This document shows positions 12,488-24,865 of a DNA stretch of 64,000 nt, piece by piece. Source of the stretch: Phaseolus vulgaris. Lineage: Eukaryota; Streptophyta; Magnoliopsida; Fabales; Fabaceae. Position 1 is the first letter of the stretch. Every line of letters begins with the position of its first letter. Under the pieces are notes generated by a model. It saw only the letters and a program-made list of their open reading frames with translations. It was not told where the DNA came from and did no database searches. The translations under genes and the position numbers were made by a program. The stretch covers positions 27,442,611 through 27,506,610 of the forward strand of contig NC_023754.2 in assembly GCF_000499845.2 (NCBI RefSeq), written 5' to 3'.

Positions 12488-15400
12488 ATGGAGGGCAAAA
12501 TCTTGGAGTGTCAGAATCAGGGGCAAGCTGTGGAAAATTTATCTGCAGGGCTTTCTAGTTTCTCCCTTAGCGACCAGATATGCAATTCCGGTTCTCCTCA
12601 GGTAAATTTTCTCCTTTCCTGACTAGATTATACGTATGTGTTTTTGTTTGAGGAATTCGAAATTTCTGCGCAATTTTGGATTTTTTGTTGTCTCTGTATG
12701 CATGGAATTTGACCTTAAATATCTGTTTAGGGGGGATTCGTGTGTTCATGTAGCCTTTAAAAGTGAGACTATAAGAGAAAGAGGAATAAGGGAATTATTC
12801 AGGAATCATTTGCAAACATGAAATTAATATGTTACTTTAAAGTTAAAATTATATTCATTTTTCCTTTTTGAGACTGGGTGTAGTTTGGGGCTCCATGTTT
12901 GATTTTGTTTGTGGTGCTTGATATTATTGACAGGATGATCAGGTGGGTGGTAGGAGGAGGAATTGCGATACTAAAGAGTATTTTGATTCCTTTTCCTCTG
13001 ATAGTACTGGACGGTGTTCTACAAATGCTTCTAGATTATATCCTGAATTCCCCGAAAAACAATTGGAAAAACATAACGAAGATATGGAGTCTTCAGCTAA
13101 TCTTCAGGGAAGGTATTTCTATTACGATGCTCCACTGCAGGAAGATACTGGAGTGTGGATACCAGTTTCAGTTCCACCTATGTTGGAAGATGATCATAAA
13201 GAGTGGGCCAAAGGTTTTCCATCAAACGGTGGCTATTTTCCTGATGATGACTTGGGGTGGAATCAATATGTAGGAGACGAAAGGGAATTGACTATGTGGG
13301 ATGTGCTAGCAGAAATGTTACTTGTGGCTCGGGGAAAAGTGACTTCTTTGGCTTCAGGAGATCTTCATATGTGTAATTTTTCGTGGATATCCAGCCATGT
13401 ACTAGAACAAGCTTGGAGAGAGATGGCACAAACTCTTACAGAGGCCAATTTTGGTAATGTGAGGGAACTATTAGAAGCTGATCCTCCAAAATGGTTAGCT
13501 GATAGTGCTGCTTCTTCTTGTATGCTTTGTGGTGTGAGGTTTCATCCCATCATGTGCTCTCGACATCACTGTCGGTTTTGTGGAGGAATATTTTGTGGTG
13601 AGTGCTCTAAAGGGCGGAGCTTGTTGCCATCAAAATTCCAAGTTTCTGACCCCCAAAGAGTATGTGATGTATGCTGTGTCCGACTTGAGTCTGTACAGCC
13701 TTATTTGATGGATCATGTAAGCAATGCTGCTCAGTTGCCAACCCATGACCTGACGGATCTGAGCACTTTGAGATCTTGGGTTAATTTTCCTTGGGGACAG
13801 TCCATGGAATATGAAATTTACAAGGCAACTAACACTATCAAGGCTTATAATCAGGTATCGTTTTCAATTGTTGAAGTAGAAAACATTTACAACTGGTGCT
13901 AATTATCACGGGCTTTACATGTATAAAGAACTTATAATACTGATCTGAACTAGAAAGTTCATTGTTGTGTCTTGTGAATGTGGAAGTCTACTGCATAAAT
14001 TTTATGTGCTAAAACAAGTTTTACTTTATCTAGAATTTCACTTTTGCAGATTGGTTTTCTAAAGCCCGAGAAGTCAATTCCAGATGTCATTCTAAGAAAA
14101 GCAAAGGGCCTTGCAATTATCACTGTGGTTAAAGTAGGAGTGGTGGTCACGTATAACATTGGAACAGGACTTGTGGTCGCACGAAGGGAAGATGGTTCAT
14201 GGTCTGCTCCATCTGCTGTGTCCACCTTTGGTGTAGGGTGGGGGGCTCAGGTGAAGTAACCATTCTGTAACAGTATTGGCTAAACACTACAATTAGTAAT
14301 GGCTTTGCTTTCGAATGACTGTGGATCAATTGCCAAAATCTGTTACTATGTGCATACTGTTTCCGGTCAACTGTAACACCATAACATTTATTTTGTTTAG
14401 ACTTTAGAATTACATGGTAACATGTATTGAAATTTATTGAAATATATATTTCACAATAGCTAAATTTCCACAAAGATCCTCATTTTAATATTATTCCATT
14501 TACTCCTCAACTGTTCCAAGCACTGATTCTGACTTCCTAAGACATATAAATGTAGGACATCTCAAGGTTTTACTGATATTTATTCATATCTATACATTCT
14601 GAAGTGTTGACTTGTTTTGTTTATTTCACAGGCTGGAGGAGAGTTGACAGACTTCATTATTGTCTTGAGAACAAATGATGCTGTCAAGACATTTAGTGGC
14701 AATATGCATATTTCACTTGGAGCTGGTTTGAGTGCTGCAGTAGGCGTTGTTGGTAGATCAGTTGAAGCTGATGTTCGAGCTGGTGATGGTGGTTATGCTG
14801 CTTGTTATACCTACAGCTGCAGTAAAGGTATGTTATTTGTGATCATGTAGTGTACTGAAGGCCTTGATTTCTTTAACAGTATGCAACTGGATCTTCTCTT
14901 TCGTTATTCTATGTAAATATTTCTTAGTCTAGCAGTTCAACTTTCAGTGTACTCTGCGGTCTCTTCGTATAGAACATACGATTCTTGTTTTCATCAACTA
15001 CCAATGAATATTTATATTTTGAATTGGAATAGCTGTAAACTATAGCAATGCTGTTTGAGAAAACTTTAGTAACTGAAGATGCTATTATTGTCGTAATTAT
15101 CCATGTATTGGTTTGTAGATAAAATTCTTCAGTAGATATGTGTGCTGCTAATGTTCCACTCTTAAGTGAGCAGTTAGGCAGAAGGTTTTCTTGAGGGTGG
15201 AAGAGGTGAAAGGAAAGCATAATCAGAGGTTAACCTTGATTTCCAAATCCCATTTGGCTTTGACGTGCTCAACTTCGTAGTTAATTGCTTGCTATAGAAA
15301 ACATGAGAGCGAATCAGCAAAGCTTCCTTCCTTATATTTTTCTATCTTACCTCTTCATACATTCTTTAGGTTTTTGTCACCACATGATGGCTAATGTTGA

Positions 15401-15887
15401 CTTCAGTATGGAACCCTTGGAAGGCTGATTGGGACTTGATTGTTTCACACTTAACATGACCCACTGAAACTTGTATTTTAGCGATTACCAAGCATGCTGC
15501 AAGTGAATCTCCAAAAGCCATTCTCATAAACTTTTTAGATTGATGTTAATATTAATGTAACCTTTATACCCTAGAATCGAACATGGTTTTATTGAACTTG
15601 ATGATTTTTTGTTACATTTGGAGGTTTTGCTTAGGTGACCTGACTGGAGTCCATTTTGTTTTAGTTTTGGAGTGTGGTGTTTGACGACAATATTACTACA
15701 TGCAGGTGCATTTGTTGGATGTTCACTTGAAGGGAGTATGGTAACTACTCGCACGCAAGAAAATTCCCGTTTCTATGGCAGCCAGTCTATAGCTGCAACA
15801 GACATACTTGACTCACTGCCTAGGCCACCTGCTGCTGCCATTCTCTACCGTGCACTTACTGATCTCTATTCCAAGCTTGATGGATGA
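12488..15887 (+). CDS. CFS1-like: FYVE zinc finger and SYLF domain protein, CFS1/CFS2-like
   Basis: Five exons join with compatible phases: 12488-12601, 12934-13854, 14050-14250, 14632-14827 and 15706-15887, giving 537 residues. The FYVE finger spans about residues 234-296, introduced by WLAD and carrying the phosphoinositide-binding core RHHCRFCG plus paired cysteines, so PI3P binding on endosomal membranes is expected. The C-terminal third (about 346-530) is a SYLF/Ysc84 domain, a lipid- and actin-binding module. In Arabidopsis this pair of domains defines CFS1 and its paralogue, which act at endosomes and autophagosomes. An AIM-like W113-I-P-V116 preceded by acidic residues could contact ATG8 (inference). 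I see no PSAP/PTAP motif of the sort used to bind ESCRT-I. The ATG at 12488 was chosen because it opens a 38-codon exon ending CAG|GTAAAT that splices in frame. The next gene converges on it from the other strand. Confidence 0.93.
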
Positions 15888-16736
15888 TTGAATGCTTCAA
15901 CATCATTCCTTTCACCCACGGGACATTGGCATCAAGTACATATTTTGTACAGTTTCTAAGTCACACTCATTGTAAACCAACGTGTCATTATTTGTCTTGT
16001 AAATGTATATGCAGATATTGATATTTTACAGTTATTGTTGACCAAGATGGAGGGATTGGTGACCTGCTTTAATAATTTTATTTGGCTAGAATTGCCTTTG
16101 ATGATTTTTTGAGCCCCAACTTCCTCAACTATATTAATGGCCATCAAAGAAAAGTTTATTAACAATTATAATAATACTTTGGCTTTATAGATTCAGTGGC
16201 ATATTGAATTAAATTCTTGTATATCACGACAAAATATGTTATTTATTTATTTTGAACTCAAATACAACAATAAATATCTAATTTTGATATTTATTAAGAA
16301 TGATAGTTTGATTCTTTTAAAGTTCTTGATTTTATAAAAATAAAAATCTATTTTCTAAATTATTTTCAATCATATTTATTGAAAATGGTGTTCATCTCTA
16401 AACAGAGAAATTTGATTAAAATAGTTACTTTAAATAAAGTTGAATTAGTTTAAATATATGTATATTTAAATTCATCAAGTATTACTATTTTTTTATTTAT
16501 ATTTGAGTTTAGAGAAAATATAAAGTATGTTTTAATTTATGCACATCTATGTCCAATGGTGGTTATTTTAAATAATCCATACAAATATACAGTGTATGAT
16601 TACAACCTTGAAATAGTAACGTGACATAATAAAAAATTGTACACAACCAAAAGAAATTATGGTTGAAGAAAAAATGTCAAAAAATTGAAAAATGGTTGGG
16701 GAGGGGGGCACAGAAAATAGATATATAGTTTCCAAT
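15888..16736. other. Convergent 3' intergenic spacer
   Basis: This 849-bp spacer separates the 3' ends of the FYVE-SYLF gene (+) and the ankyrin gene (-). The two 3' untranslated regions and polyadenylation sites must lie here. The centre (about 16200-16550) is AT-rich. No open frame or recognisable element is present. Confidence 0.7.
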
Positions 16737-19700
16737 TCAGACGTCCCATAGTTTCTTTCTCCTTTTGACCAACTTAAGGAGGAACCTAGGAATAATCTTC
16801 TTAAGGTTCCTACGTAAGCTACGAACACATCCTTTGATGGCCATGAATAGAGGGAACTGCACCAATGCAAATATGCATACAGGGAAGAATGCTGCACAAT
16901 ATGTCAAACTTGAAGTCCATTTGTTCCCCTCTAACTTGATGTTGATCAAAATTGTGGCGCTGAATGCTAGCATTGTTGTGGCCATGGAGAAGAACAACAA
17001 GGCAAAACCTGCCATCAATTTTCGAGGGAGAGATTTTCGAAAGTCCCACATCTCACAGGGTGATGTGAGGATTGAGAGGAACATAATCACAGAAGCCAAA
17101 GAACCTATAAGAGCCACAATATCCATAATTGTGAAGACGAAGAATATGGCGTGATGAAGAAATCTAGGGAAGCCATAGTCATCTGTGCCTCCAGGGACAG
17201 TGTAGGCTGCTGCAAAGACAACAGTGGCAACAAGAACAGCTACTGCAGAACACGATTGAGCAGTTTCTTTTATCCATTCACGAGCATCCTTAAGGAGTGA
17301 TGCATGCTTTTCCACAAAAAGTTGCTTTGCAGTTTGGTTGTGTTGGTTTTTGTGAATGGTATAATGATAAGGGACTCTCTTTTCTATGCGCTGTATTATT
17401 ATGATGAGTGCAGACAGTAAATGATTTGAGATATACAATGGTATCAATTAGTGAGATACACACATCAGATACTAATTAGTCCTTTGCTTTACAATTCTCT
17501 TACTAGCTAATTTTCTAAAACATCAATGATTGTACTTATAATATCCAAAAGTTGAGTGAACACATTGAAAATGAGAAGTAGGAGTATAATTTCTGATTAT
17601 GAGAAATTGAAAAGGATACTTACATCAAACCAATGCAACTCCTCTTGCAGCTGCATGGCATAACCAGGTTGGGAACCCCCTTGAAATTCTGCAGTGTGAT
17701 GAAGGACAGTGTTATTGTCCTTGTCTATTTTTCCAGCAAGACTTCTCACCATTTTCAATTTCTTTAAGATTCGATAAATTTCCTTCTGGCGGTGCTTTAC
17801 AGCCATGTACAATATGTTTTGCTCATCTTCACTAACATGCTCAATTGAATGAGGATGAAAATGAATTATTAATTCAACAATCTCTGTAATTCCATTGCAA
17901 GCAGCCATAAGCAAGGGGGTATATGTAGTAGGTTTGCTTGCACCCTCTTGTTCCTTTTTTTCCTCTTTGGGCTTTCCTTCACGTTGTGATCTCCCCATGG
18001 AAACTGTTTTATCCCTTGCTATGGCAGTATTTCGCCATGAAAAGTCTTTTTGTACTAGCAAGTGTACTAGTTCCTTTGCTAAATTATGCATTTCCTTTTT
18101 CCTCCAAAGTTTATCAATCTCTTTCCATTCTGAACATCAACAAAGTAAACAAGTAACGCCAGGAAAACAAATTAAGTCAAAACATATTATATATAATTTT
18201 TTTCATAAACAATTTTTAGACTAAAAATCAAATTCTTTTTTCATAATTTAAAACTAATTTATGCATAAGTTCATTTTTTTTATATAAGTTAACTTTTATG
18301 AATTAATTTGAACTTATAAAAAACAATTTTTTTTTTAGTTTTTCGAAACATGTTCTAAATATATTTTTTTGTTGTTGGGAGAAATGTATGTTGCACCTTT
18401 GGCTAGAACCTTCCACATGGAATACCACAGCCATGAAAAAACTGTAGTTGACCAAGCTGCAAAAAAATATTTAAATGAGTTAATCTTGATTACGTAAATC
18501 ATACATACATGTTGAACATTATTTTAAATAATTATAACTGTTCATTTTGAAATAAAACATTGTTCTTCTCACATTATAATCTAAAGTGTATTAGTGTATA
18601 ATTTAGTTTCGAAGGTGAGTTGAATAAGAAAAATATTAATAAACTAGTTTTGGGTAAATTCTGAATTATGTCAGACTTTTAAATATAAAAAATAAATTCT
18701 CACTTGATAATAAGGGTTGGGATAGTTTCTTATTTGAATACATTCATAAATTTCATATAAATTAGAAGTCGAGATCAAATATTTTTTATAATCTACTTAA
18801 GTCTACTCTAAGGACAAGATTCAAGAGTCATTATATAATGTATGATGTTTTAACTTATCTTTTATGGTTCTATTGAGTCATTATATAGGACTCCTTACAA
18901 ATTTTACTCTATTAAAAGAGTATAATAAAACTCACCCTTCAATTAATGTATTTGGTTTCACAATATGCACACGACAGTCTTCTAAATTTGAGTTGATATT
19001 ATTTTTAAATCAAATTTTGGGTTTTATCTCAATATTTTATATAATAATTAATTTTGTTAAATATATAACATATTATTAAAGTAAAACTTAAATATAATTG
19101 AAAAACAACGTTAAAGCATCCATATTGCATGCAAATTTTCCTCTGAATAATAATGGTTATTATGAATACAAGTAAAGGGAATAACATTTCGTATCCTAAT
19201 TTCACAAAATATTTTATAATTGCTATGTGCTCAAATTTTACTTACAAAATTAATCTTATATAGATATTTATCCAAAACTGTTATTTATGTTTTAACATGT
19301 CAATTGGATACCTGAGAGATTCCTTTGAGTTCTAGGTGACTCCTTTTTTCCTTTCTTGTGTTTTTCCAGTTTTTGCCCTTCTCTCATGTTATCCTCAAGG
19401 TGCGTTTCAGTTGAAGATGGTTCATTTCTGTTGTTTCTGCCTCTTTCCAAATCTTCCTCTTTTGTAGTGCATCCATTATTTTGATCGTAGTATTTGTAAT
19501 CTTGAAAGTTAGGAAGCACTGTGTCACGATACTGCAACTATTAGCATAACTTCCTATATAACTTCAACACTGTGCTTACTATTAACTTCGAATTTCATTA
19601 TTTATATAATTAATTTGATCAAAATTCTTCATTATTAATATTTCAATCAATAATAATGAATATATACACACAAAAAACACACCAAAATATAAAATATTTC

Positions 19701-20590
19701 TTTGGATACATATGCATGTTTGGAATTGGAAAAGCTAAACCCAGGAGTATAAATAGATGCAGAAGACATACAAATGTATAAGAAACTTTTGAAAGGACCC
19801 ATTGGGGTTTGACTTTTAAACGTAGAGGGCATCTTTGCTAGCAATTGGAGAGTTGTGAGATCATTCTGTTCTTTTTCATTAGCGAGGTAGTCATAGTTTT
19901 TTAAAATCCATAAAGCTGTGCCTGCATTCAAAATAAACATGTTACCAACTTCATAGAAGGGAATAATTTTATGTGTGTGATGTGAAGATGCATGAAATGA
20001 TGAGAGAGAGAGAGAGATGAACCAAAGAACTGATCAATGACAGCAGTGTGAAGAATGGACATCTTATCCTCTTGTCGGTGAAAATGGATGTTGGGATCAA
20101 CTTGACAGTCTTCAAGGAAGAAGATGAGCAAGTCTGTCTTTCCAAGTGCAGCTGCTCTGTAAACAGGAGTTTCTCCCAAATTGTTCCTCATCTCTATCAA
20201 TGCCTGATACTGATCGGACCCTGCTTCCTCCTCGTGCTCCAGAATGCTCTTTGTCATCTCCACTTCTCCTGTGAAGGCCACCTCATGGAGTGGCGTGTTC
20301 CCCATGTCATCCTGCAACCTCAGAACACGCTTTATGTCTCCCTCACCCACCCACTCAATCATCTCCTTGTACATTTCTGGGTTCCCACAGTGTGCTGCGT
20401 AGTGAAAAGGGGTGCTGTGGTGCAAGTCGATTTGCTTGTCCAACAGATTCTTGTGTTCGCAGAAAAATTTCCGGAAACCTTCCCAGTCATATCTCTTGGC
20501 CATTATATATGGCCTTTTCATTCTTTCAATGTGCAAGGCTAGTTGCCTTGTGACCTCTAATTTCCTCCTCCCTACCTGTTCCTCGCTCAT
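16737..20590 (-). CDS. Ankyrin-repeat membrane protein with PGG domain (ITN1/ACD6-like)
   Basis: Six minus-strand exons join in phase: 20590-20023, 19921-19772, 19518-19312, 18456-18397, 18129-17624 and 17390-16737, giving 714 residues. N-terminal ankyrin repeats are visible in exon 1 (STPFHYAAHCG, GNTPLHEVAFTG, GETPVYRAAALG, and ILHTAV continuing into exon 2). Exons 3-4 are a lysine/glutamate-rich linker, exon 5 carries further ankyrin units (TPLLMAACNG, NTVLHHTAEF), and exon 6 carries the PGG domain (PGG at about 563-565) with four predicted membrane spans. Plant relatives sit in membranes and act in stress, salt or cell-death signalling, but the family is large and no specific function can be assigned. 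The ATG at 20590 follows an in-frame stop at 20596-20594. Exon 3 was placed at the CACAG acceptor because neighbouring acceptors break the frame. A second gene of this family lies at the right edge of the window. Confidence 0.9.
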
Positions 20591-21225
20591 CACTCAGTCA
20601 TGGATCCTTCTTCACTGCATCCAACAATTCATGTCTCCTTATATTGTGGAAAGGAATCCATCGTAACCCAGAAGCCAGAATTTCAGCATATGTGCTTTGC
20701 TTAATTTATTCACAAAGTGAATTGGCTTCCGAGAATAACTCAACTCGGAGGTTTTCCTTTGCTTTCCAACATTAAGTATTCCTGTAATGGCTGGACTGCC
20801 TTTGTTAATACTCACATGCACACACATATGTGGAAAACGTTTTTGTTAACACTGCACACACCAACATTCAACAACCCTTTATAATAATATTTTAATATTT
20901 TAAATTAAATATTAAAATTTAAAATATTAAAATATTAATTTGTTTATTTGTTAAGAGTATGTTTACTGCAGTATGCAATGTCAAGGTATCAGGTCCCACA
21001 CATATTCCTTCTAGGTTTATTTACACACATTTACTAACTTCTTATTAATTATAATAATTTTATATACCCTATTCCTTTCACATAGTTAATAGTATGTATA
21101 ATATAGTGGAAACAACAATAAATATACTATTTTTTAAACAGTTCTACTTAAATAACTTCGTCTTATATTACATGGATCAAGAAACGAAATTATAATTGTT
21201 TTTTTTTTCAGTTTTAATCCTACTA

Positions 21226-21771
21226 AGGCAGTTTCTTCCTGCACCTCTACATTTTTCTTCCTGTACCCCACAATTTTGTAAATTTCAAAACTAACTTTCA
21301 CCTGTTATTTGAATTCGGAATCTGGGAGTGTGTTATGGATTCATCAATCCGGAAGTAAATCATGTTGCTTTCTAGATGAGGGGGTGTTCTGAAAGCAAAG
21401 TTTGCATAAATTGTTGATTTCTAGATTGCTGAATCTGAAAACCTAATTTATATTACGGATTGGTAGATCTGGAATGATTTTTTTCATGCATATTTTAAAT
21501 TACGGATTGGCAGATCCGGAATGATTTTTTCAATTATGGATGTTTTGCATTTTTTTATTTTGGATTAACACTACCATTCATATACTACCGGAAGCACCAA
21601 TCCGGAAGATTATCAGATGCGCCAATCCAAAATTTTACCGAAAACGCAAATCCAAAAATTTATCGGATTTCATAATCCAAAATAAAAAAAAAATATAGGG
21701 ATAAATTTGTCTTTGCACAATCTTGTAGGGATGCAGGAAGAAAAATGTAGAGGTGCAGGAAGAAACTGCCT
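21226..21771. mobile_element. MITE with long terminal inverted repeats
   Basis: The first 38 bases, starting AGGCAGTTTCTTCCTGC, are repeated perfectly in inverted orientation at the right end, and similarity continues with mismatches to about 50 bp. The element is 546 bp and is bracketed by the direct repeat CTACTA (21220-21225 and 21772-21777), a likely target-site duplication. It has no coding capacity. The left half holds direct copies of an ACGGATTGG/GATC/GGAATGATTTT unit and the right half holds the same words inverted (CCAATCC), so the whole folds back on itself. The transposase family is not clear. Confidence 0.85.
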
Positions 21772-23132
21772 CTACTAAATATTTTATTCGCGATTTGTTT
21801 TTCTCTTTAAATATTCAACGTTATTAAGAGATTATTGAAGATTTTTACTAATACCTAAAATGATAAATATTTTTTGGCAATTTTTACTAATTTCTATAAT
21901 GATAAATACTTATTTGAAGGATATGTTTCCATATTCCCAATATTGCAACGGGTACTATTATTTATTGAAATATTTTTTCTTCATGTTAGATCGTCTAGTA
22001 ATTTTATATAGCCGGTCCAAAATATCAATATGTCCAATCGTTTTCATGATAAGTGAGAAGGATAATTCAAAGTATTTATAGTTTTTTAACATAGATAAGA
22101 TTATTGAAAGTAAATTCTAGTATGAAGAAAACAGCATAATCAACAACAACAATGGATATTATTTAGAAGTTTCACTAATATTGATTTGATCCTATCAAAG
22201 TTAACATACACATTTTTCATATGTGTCATTTGATTAGTCATGAATCTAATATCCAAATTTTTACCTTTATCATTTTAGGGTACACAATAATCACAATGAA
22301 TTTATTTTTGTTAATAATTTTTTCTATTATCGATAAAATTTACTTATAGATGATAGAACAAATTTTTGTCCGTTTAATAATTAATAATTAGTAGTTAAAG
22401 CTTAGATAACTAATTAAATATGAATTTAAAATATTTATTAATAATAAAAATAATTTAAATATTAATAAGTTTTTAATTTTTAAAATAATATCAGATTTAT
22501 TTAATATAATAATTAATTCTTATTTTTTTAAATTATTTTTAATAATACAAATTCTACGTGGCATTCCGCACCTATAACAAGTCTTGTAACGATATAGTAT
22601 ATAAAAAGAAAAGGTGAGATAGGAGAAACAATGTCTATGATTTATGTTATTATTTTTAGTTTAACTTCTGCATGATCATAGCCCTGTGATTAACTATGAA
22701 TTTATTTATCAACGGTAAAGTAAATGCCAGAGAGTAGGTAGATTTCTTCAACTTGGGAATAGTTTAAGCATATATATTTAAATCATAAAATTGAATATCA
22801 CAAACACGAAAATTTTGGTAAATTAGTAAGTGTAATAAACTAAACCCTTAAAATCAAAATGATAAACCCTTAAAATTTTATTTCGTATAAAAAATTATAT
22901 CAAAATATTATTAAAGAATATAATAATTAAACATTATATTAAAATATTTATAGTATATTATGCTACAAATAATTTTTATATATTTTTATTATACTATTAT
23001 TGTGATTATTGTTATTAGTTGATCATATTATATTATATGTTACTTATAAATAGATTTCATATTTTTATTATTTTTAACATAAAAAGTTACTGGACTTGAA
23101 GTGAGAGAGGTCGAAGATACACCAATAGAAAA

Positions 23133-23502
23133 GGACAATTGCTTCTTGCACCATATCACTGCATACAATTAAAGGAAAAAGACAAAAATACCCTTAAAAA
23201 AATGGGGTTCATATAAAATTACATTCTAGGTCCTCTTTTCCGGAACACAATAATCTTTTTTAGATAAATTTTTTCATAATGAATTATTTTCAATTCCAGA
23301 TTTTTTTTATCTAGAATGTGATTTTGATTTTTTGTTTTCGGATTTTTATATTCGGAACACAATAATCTCTCTCGGATCTATTTTTATGGAATGCATTATT
23401 TTCAATTATAGATTTTCATTTCTGAAATAAAAGGTATTTTTGGAATTTTTGAAACTGTGTTGAGTGCAGGTTCAAAAGTGTTGGGTAAAGGAAGCAATTG
23501 CC
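23133..23502. mobile_element. Degenerate MITE-like element related to the one at 21226
   Basis: The left end GGACAATTGCTTCTTGCACC pairs with the right end read in reverse (GGCAATTGCTTCCTTTACCC) with one indel and a few mismatches. Both resemble the termini of the element at 21226. Inside are two diverged copies of a segment of about 110 bp that begins CGGAACACAATAATCT, near 23239 and 23351. No clear target duplication is seen, so the exact ends are uncertain. Confidence 0.5.
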
Positions 23503-23524
23503 ATATAAGAGAGGAGGAAAAAAA

Positions 23525-24058
23525 GGGTGTTGCATTCTTCACCCCTATGTTTTTAAACCTGTCCCATTATGAATGAAATAATAAAATTGTTTCTTAAAAA
23601 TATATTTTAGATTGTATTTGATATATATTTTGAACTTAAAAAATATTTTTTAAAATATAATTCAAAATATATTGATATATATGATTGTATAATTTAATAT
23701 ATTTTTTCAAATTAAAAATACTTTTAGAACATACAATAGTACATTCCAGATTATATATTATAATATGTATTTCCAAATTTAAAATATATTTTTTATTAAA
23801 ATAATGCATTTTTATGTTATAATACATTTACATAATACTTTTTTTATTTGTATTTTAGAATTTATATTTTAAAATACATTTTTTATTTATTTTAGATTGT
23901 ACAATTTAAAATACAAAATAAAAAATATATATTTTGAATTGTAAAAAATGTATTTCAAATTTCACAATCTAAAATTAAAATTTTAAAAAGGTAAGAGTAT
24001 AATTTTAATTTATATGCAATTGTAGTTTAAATTTATAGGGGTGCAGAATGCAGAGCCC
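23525..24058. mobile_element. MITE-like element just upstream of the TMEM230 gene
   Basis: The left end GGGTGTTGCATTCTTCACCC and the inverted right end GGGCTCTGCATTCTGCACCC match over about 34 bp with about seven differences. The element is flanked on both sides by a run of seven A, either a target duplication or low complexity. The AT-rich interior repeats ATTTTAGATTGTA-like words in both orientations. Its right end lies about 0.8 kb before the TMEM230 start codon, near the presumed transcription start. Confidence 0.6.
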
Positions 24059-24865
24059 AAAAAAACCACTAAAGCCCTAAGATGACCCAACCGAGTAATT
24101 TGTCGTCCTCTGAAATGAAATGGCGAGAGAAGAGTAAAGAACAGGGAGAGCAGTAAGTAAGATCGCAGGGTGTGCAGGAAAACTCAAAGGAGAATGTGGA
24201 AAAGTAAAACGACCTGAGAAAGACACCAACACAGATCTGTTCGTGCTATAGGAGAACGCAACATCAACAGACAAACGGACCCGAACTTGCAAGACAGAAC
24301 CACGGAATTGCAACCCTGGTACGTTCTGCATAAATCCTGACCTACAAACAAACAATTCCACTGTCTTTTTTTGCTTTTTTTTCTAGTGCCTAACGGAGCA
24401 TGCTGAATCGACTCTAAACTCGTGCGAATTTGCTCGAGTTCACACCTATTTGCGAGTTAACTAGGTTCGAGGTGTGGGAAAGTTAACTCGTCCCAGTTTA
24501 CGAGTTGACTCGCGATCTTGATAACCTTATAGTGGCATGTGCAGAGTCTCTAAACTGACGCTTGATTCCCTTGTGGTCACATAATTGAATTATGGCTCTA
24601 AATTAGAGTTTGTTGAAATTTTGGTGTATCTCTGTGTGTTTCTGTTGTTTATGAATTTGTTAGGGTGAAGTGATGAATTTTTTTATTATGCAGTACAACC
24701 TTCCTTGACTGGAAGAACTTCAGTCTTCAAGAATCTGTCAATTAATTGCAAGTCTTTTCATCCCTTGTTGTGTTAAAGTTTCTGGTTTTCCCATCTGATC
24801 CCAATCTAATGTGGTCCTTTTTTGTTGGGGTTAAAAAATTTAGGAGCACATAGCTCTGGAAAGAT

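Larger units (their letters stand above)
20591..24865. other. Divergent intergenic region with a MITE cluster and the TMEM230 leader
   Basis: No gene is supported. About 20600-20870 is probably promoter and leader of the minus-strand ankyrin gene. Three MITE-like elements follow (21226-21771, 23133-23502, 23525-24058), separated by AT-rich DNA. The less AT-rich part from about 24065 to 24865 probably contains the promoter, 5' untranslated region and a leader intron of the gene starting at 24866, with a TTTAG acceptor just before GAGCACATAG at about 24843. Repeated GAGTTAACTCG-like words occur around 24450-24515. Confidence 0.55.

Noticed and set aside
20591..20593. Start of the ankyrin gene one codon upstream at GTG 20593
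   Set aside because: The ATG at 20590 is the next codon, and a stop lies just before the GTG, so ATG initiation is preferred.
24077..24361. Minus-strand frame of 94 codons upstream of the TMEM230 gene
   Set aside because: No domain is visible and it overlies the presumed leader of a plus-strand gene.
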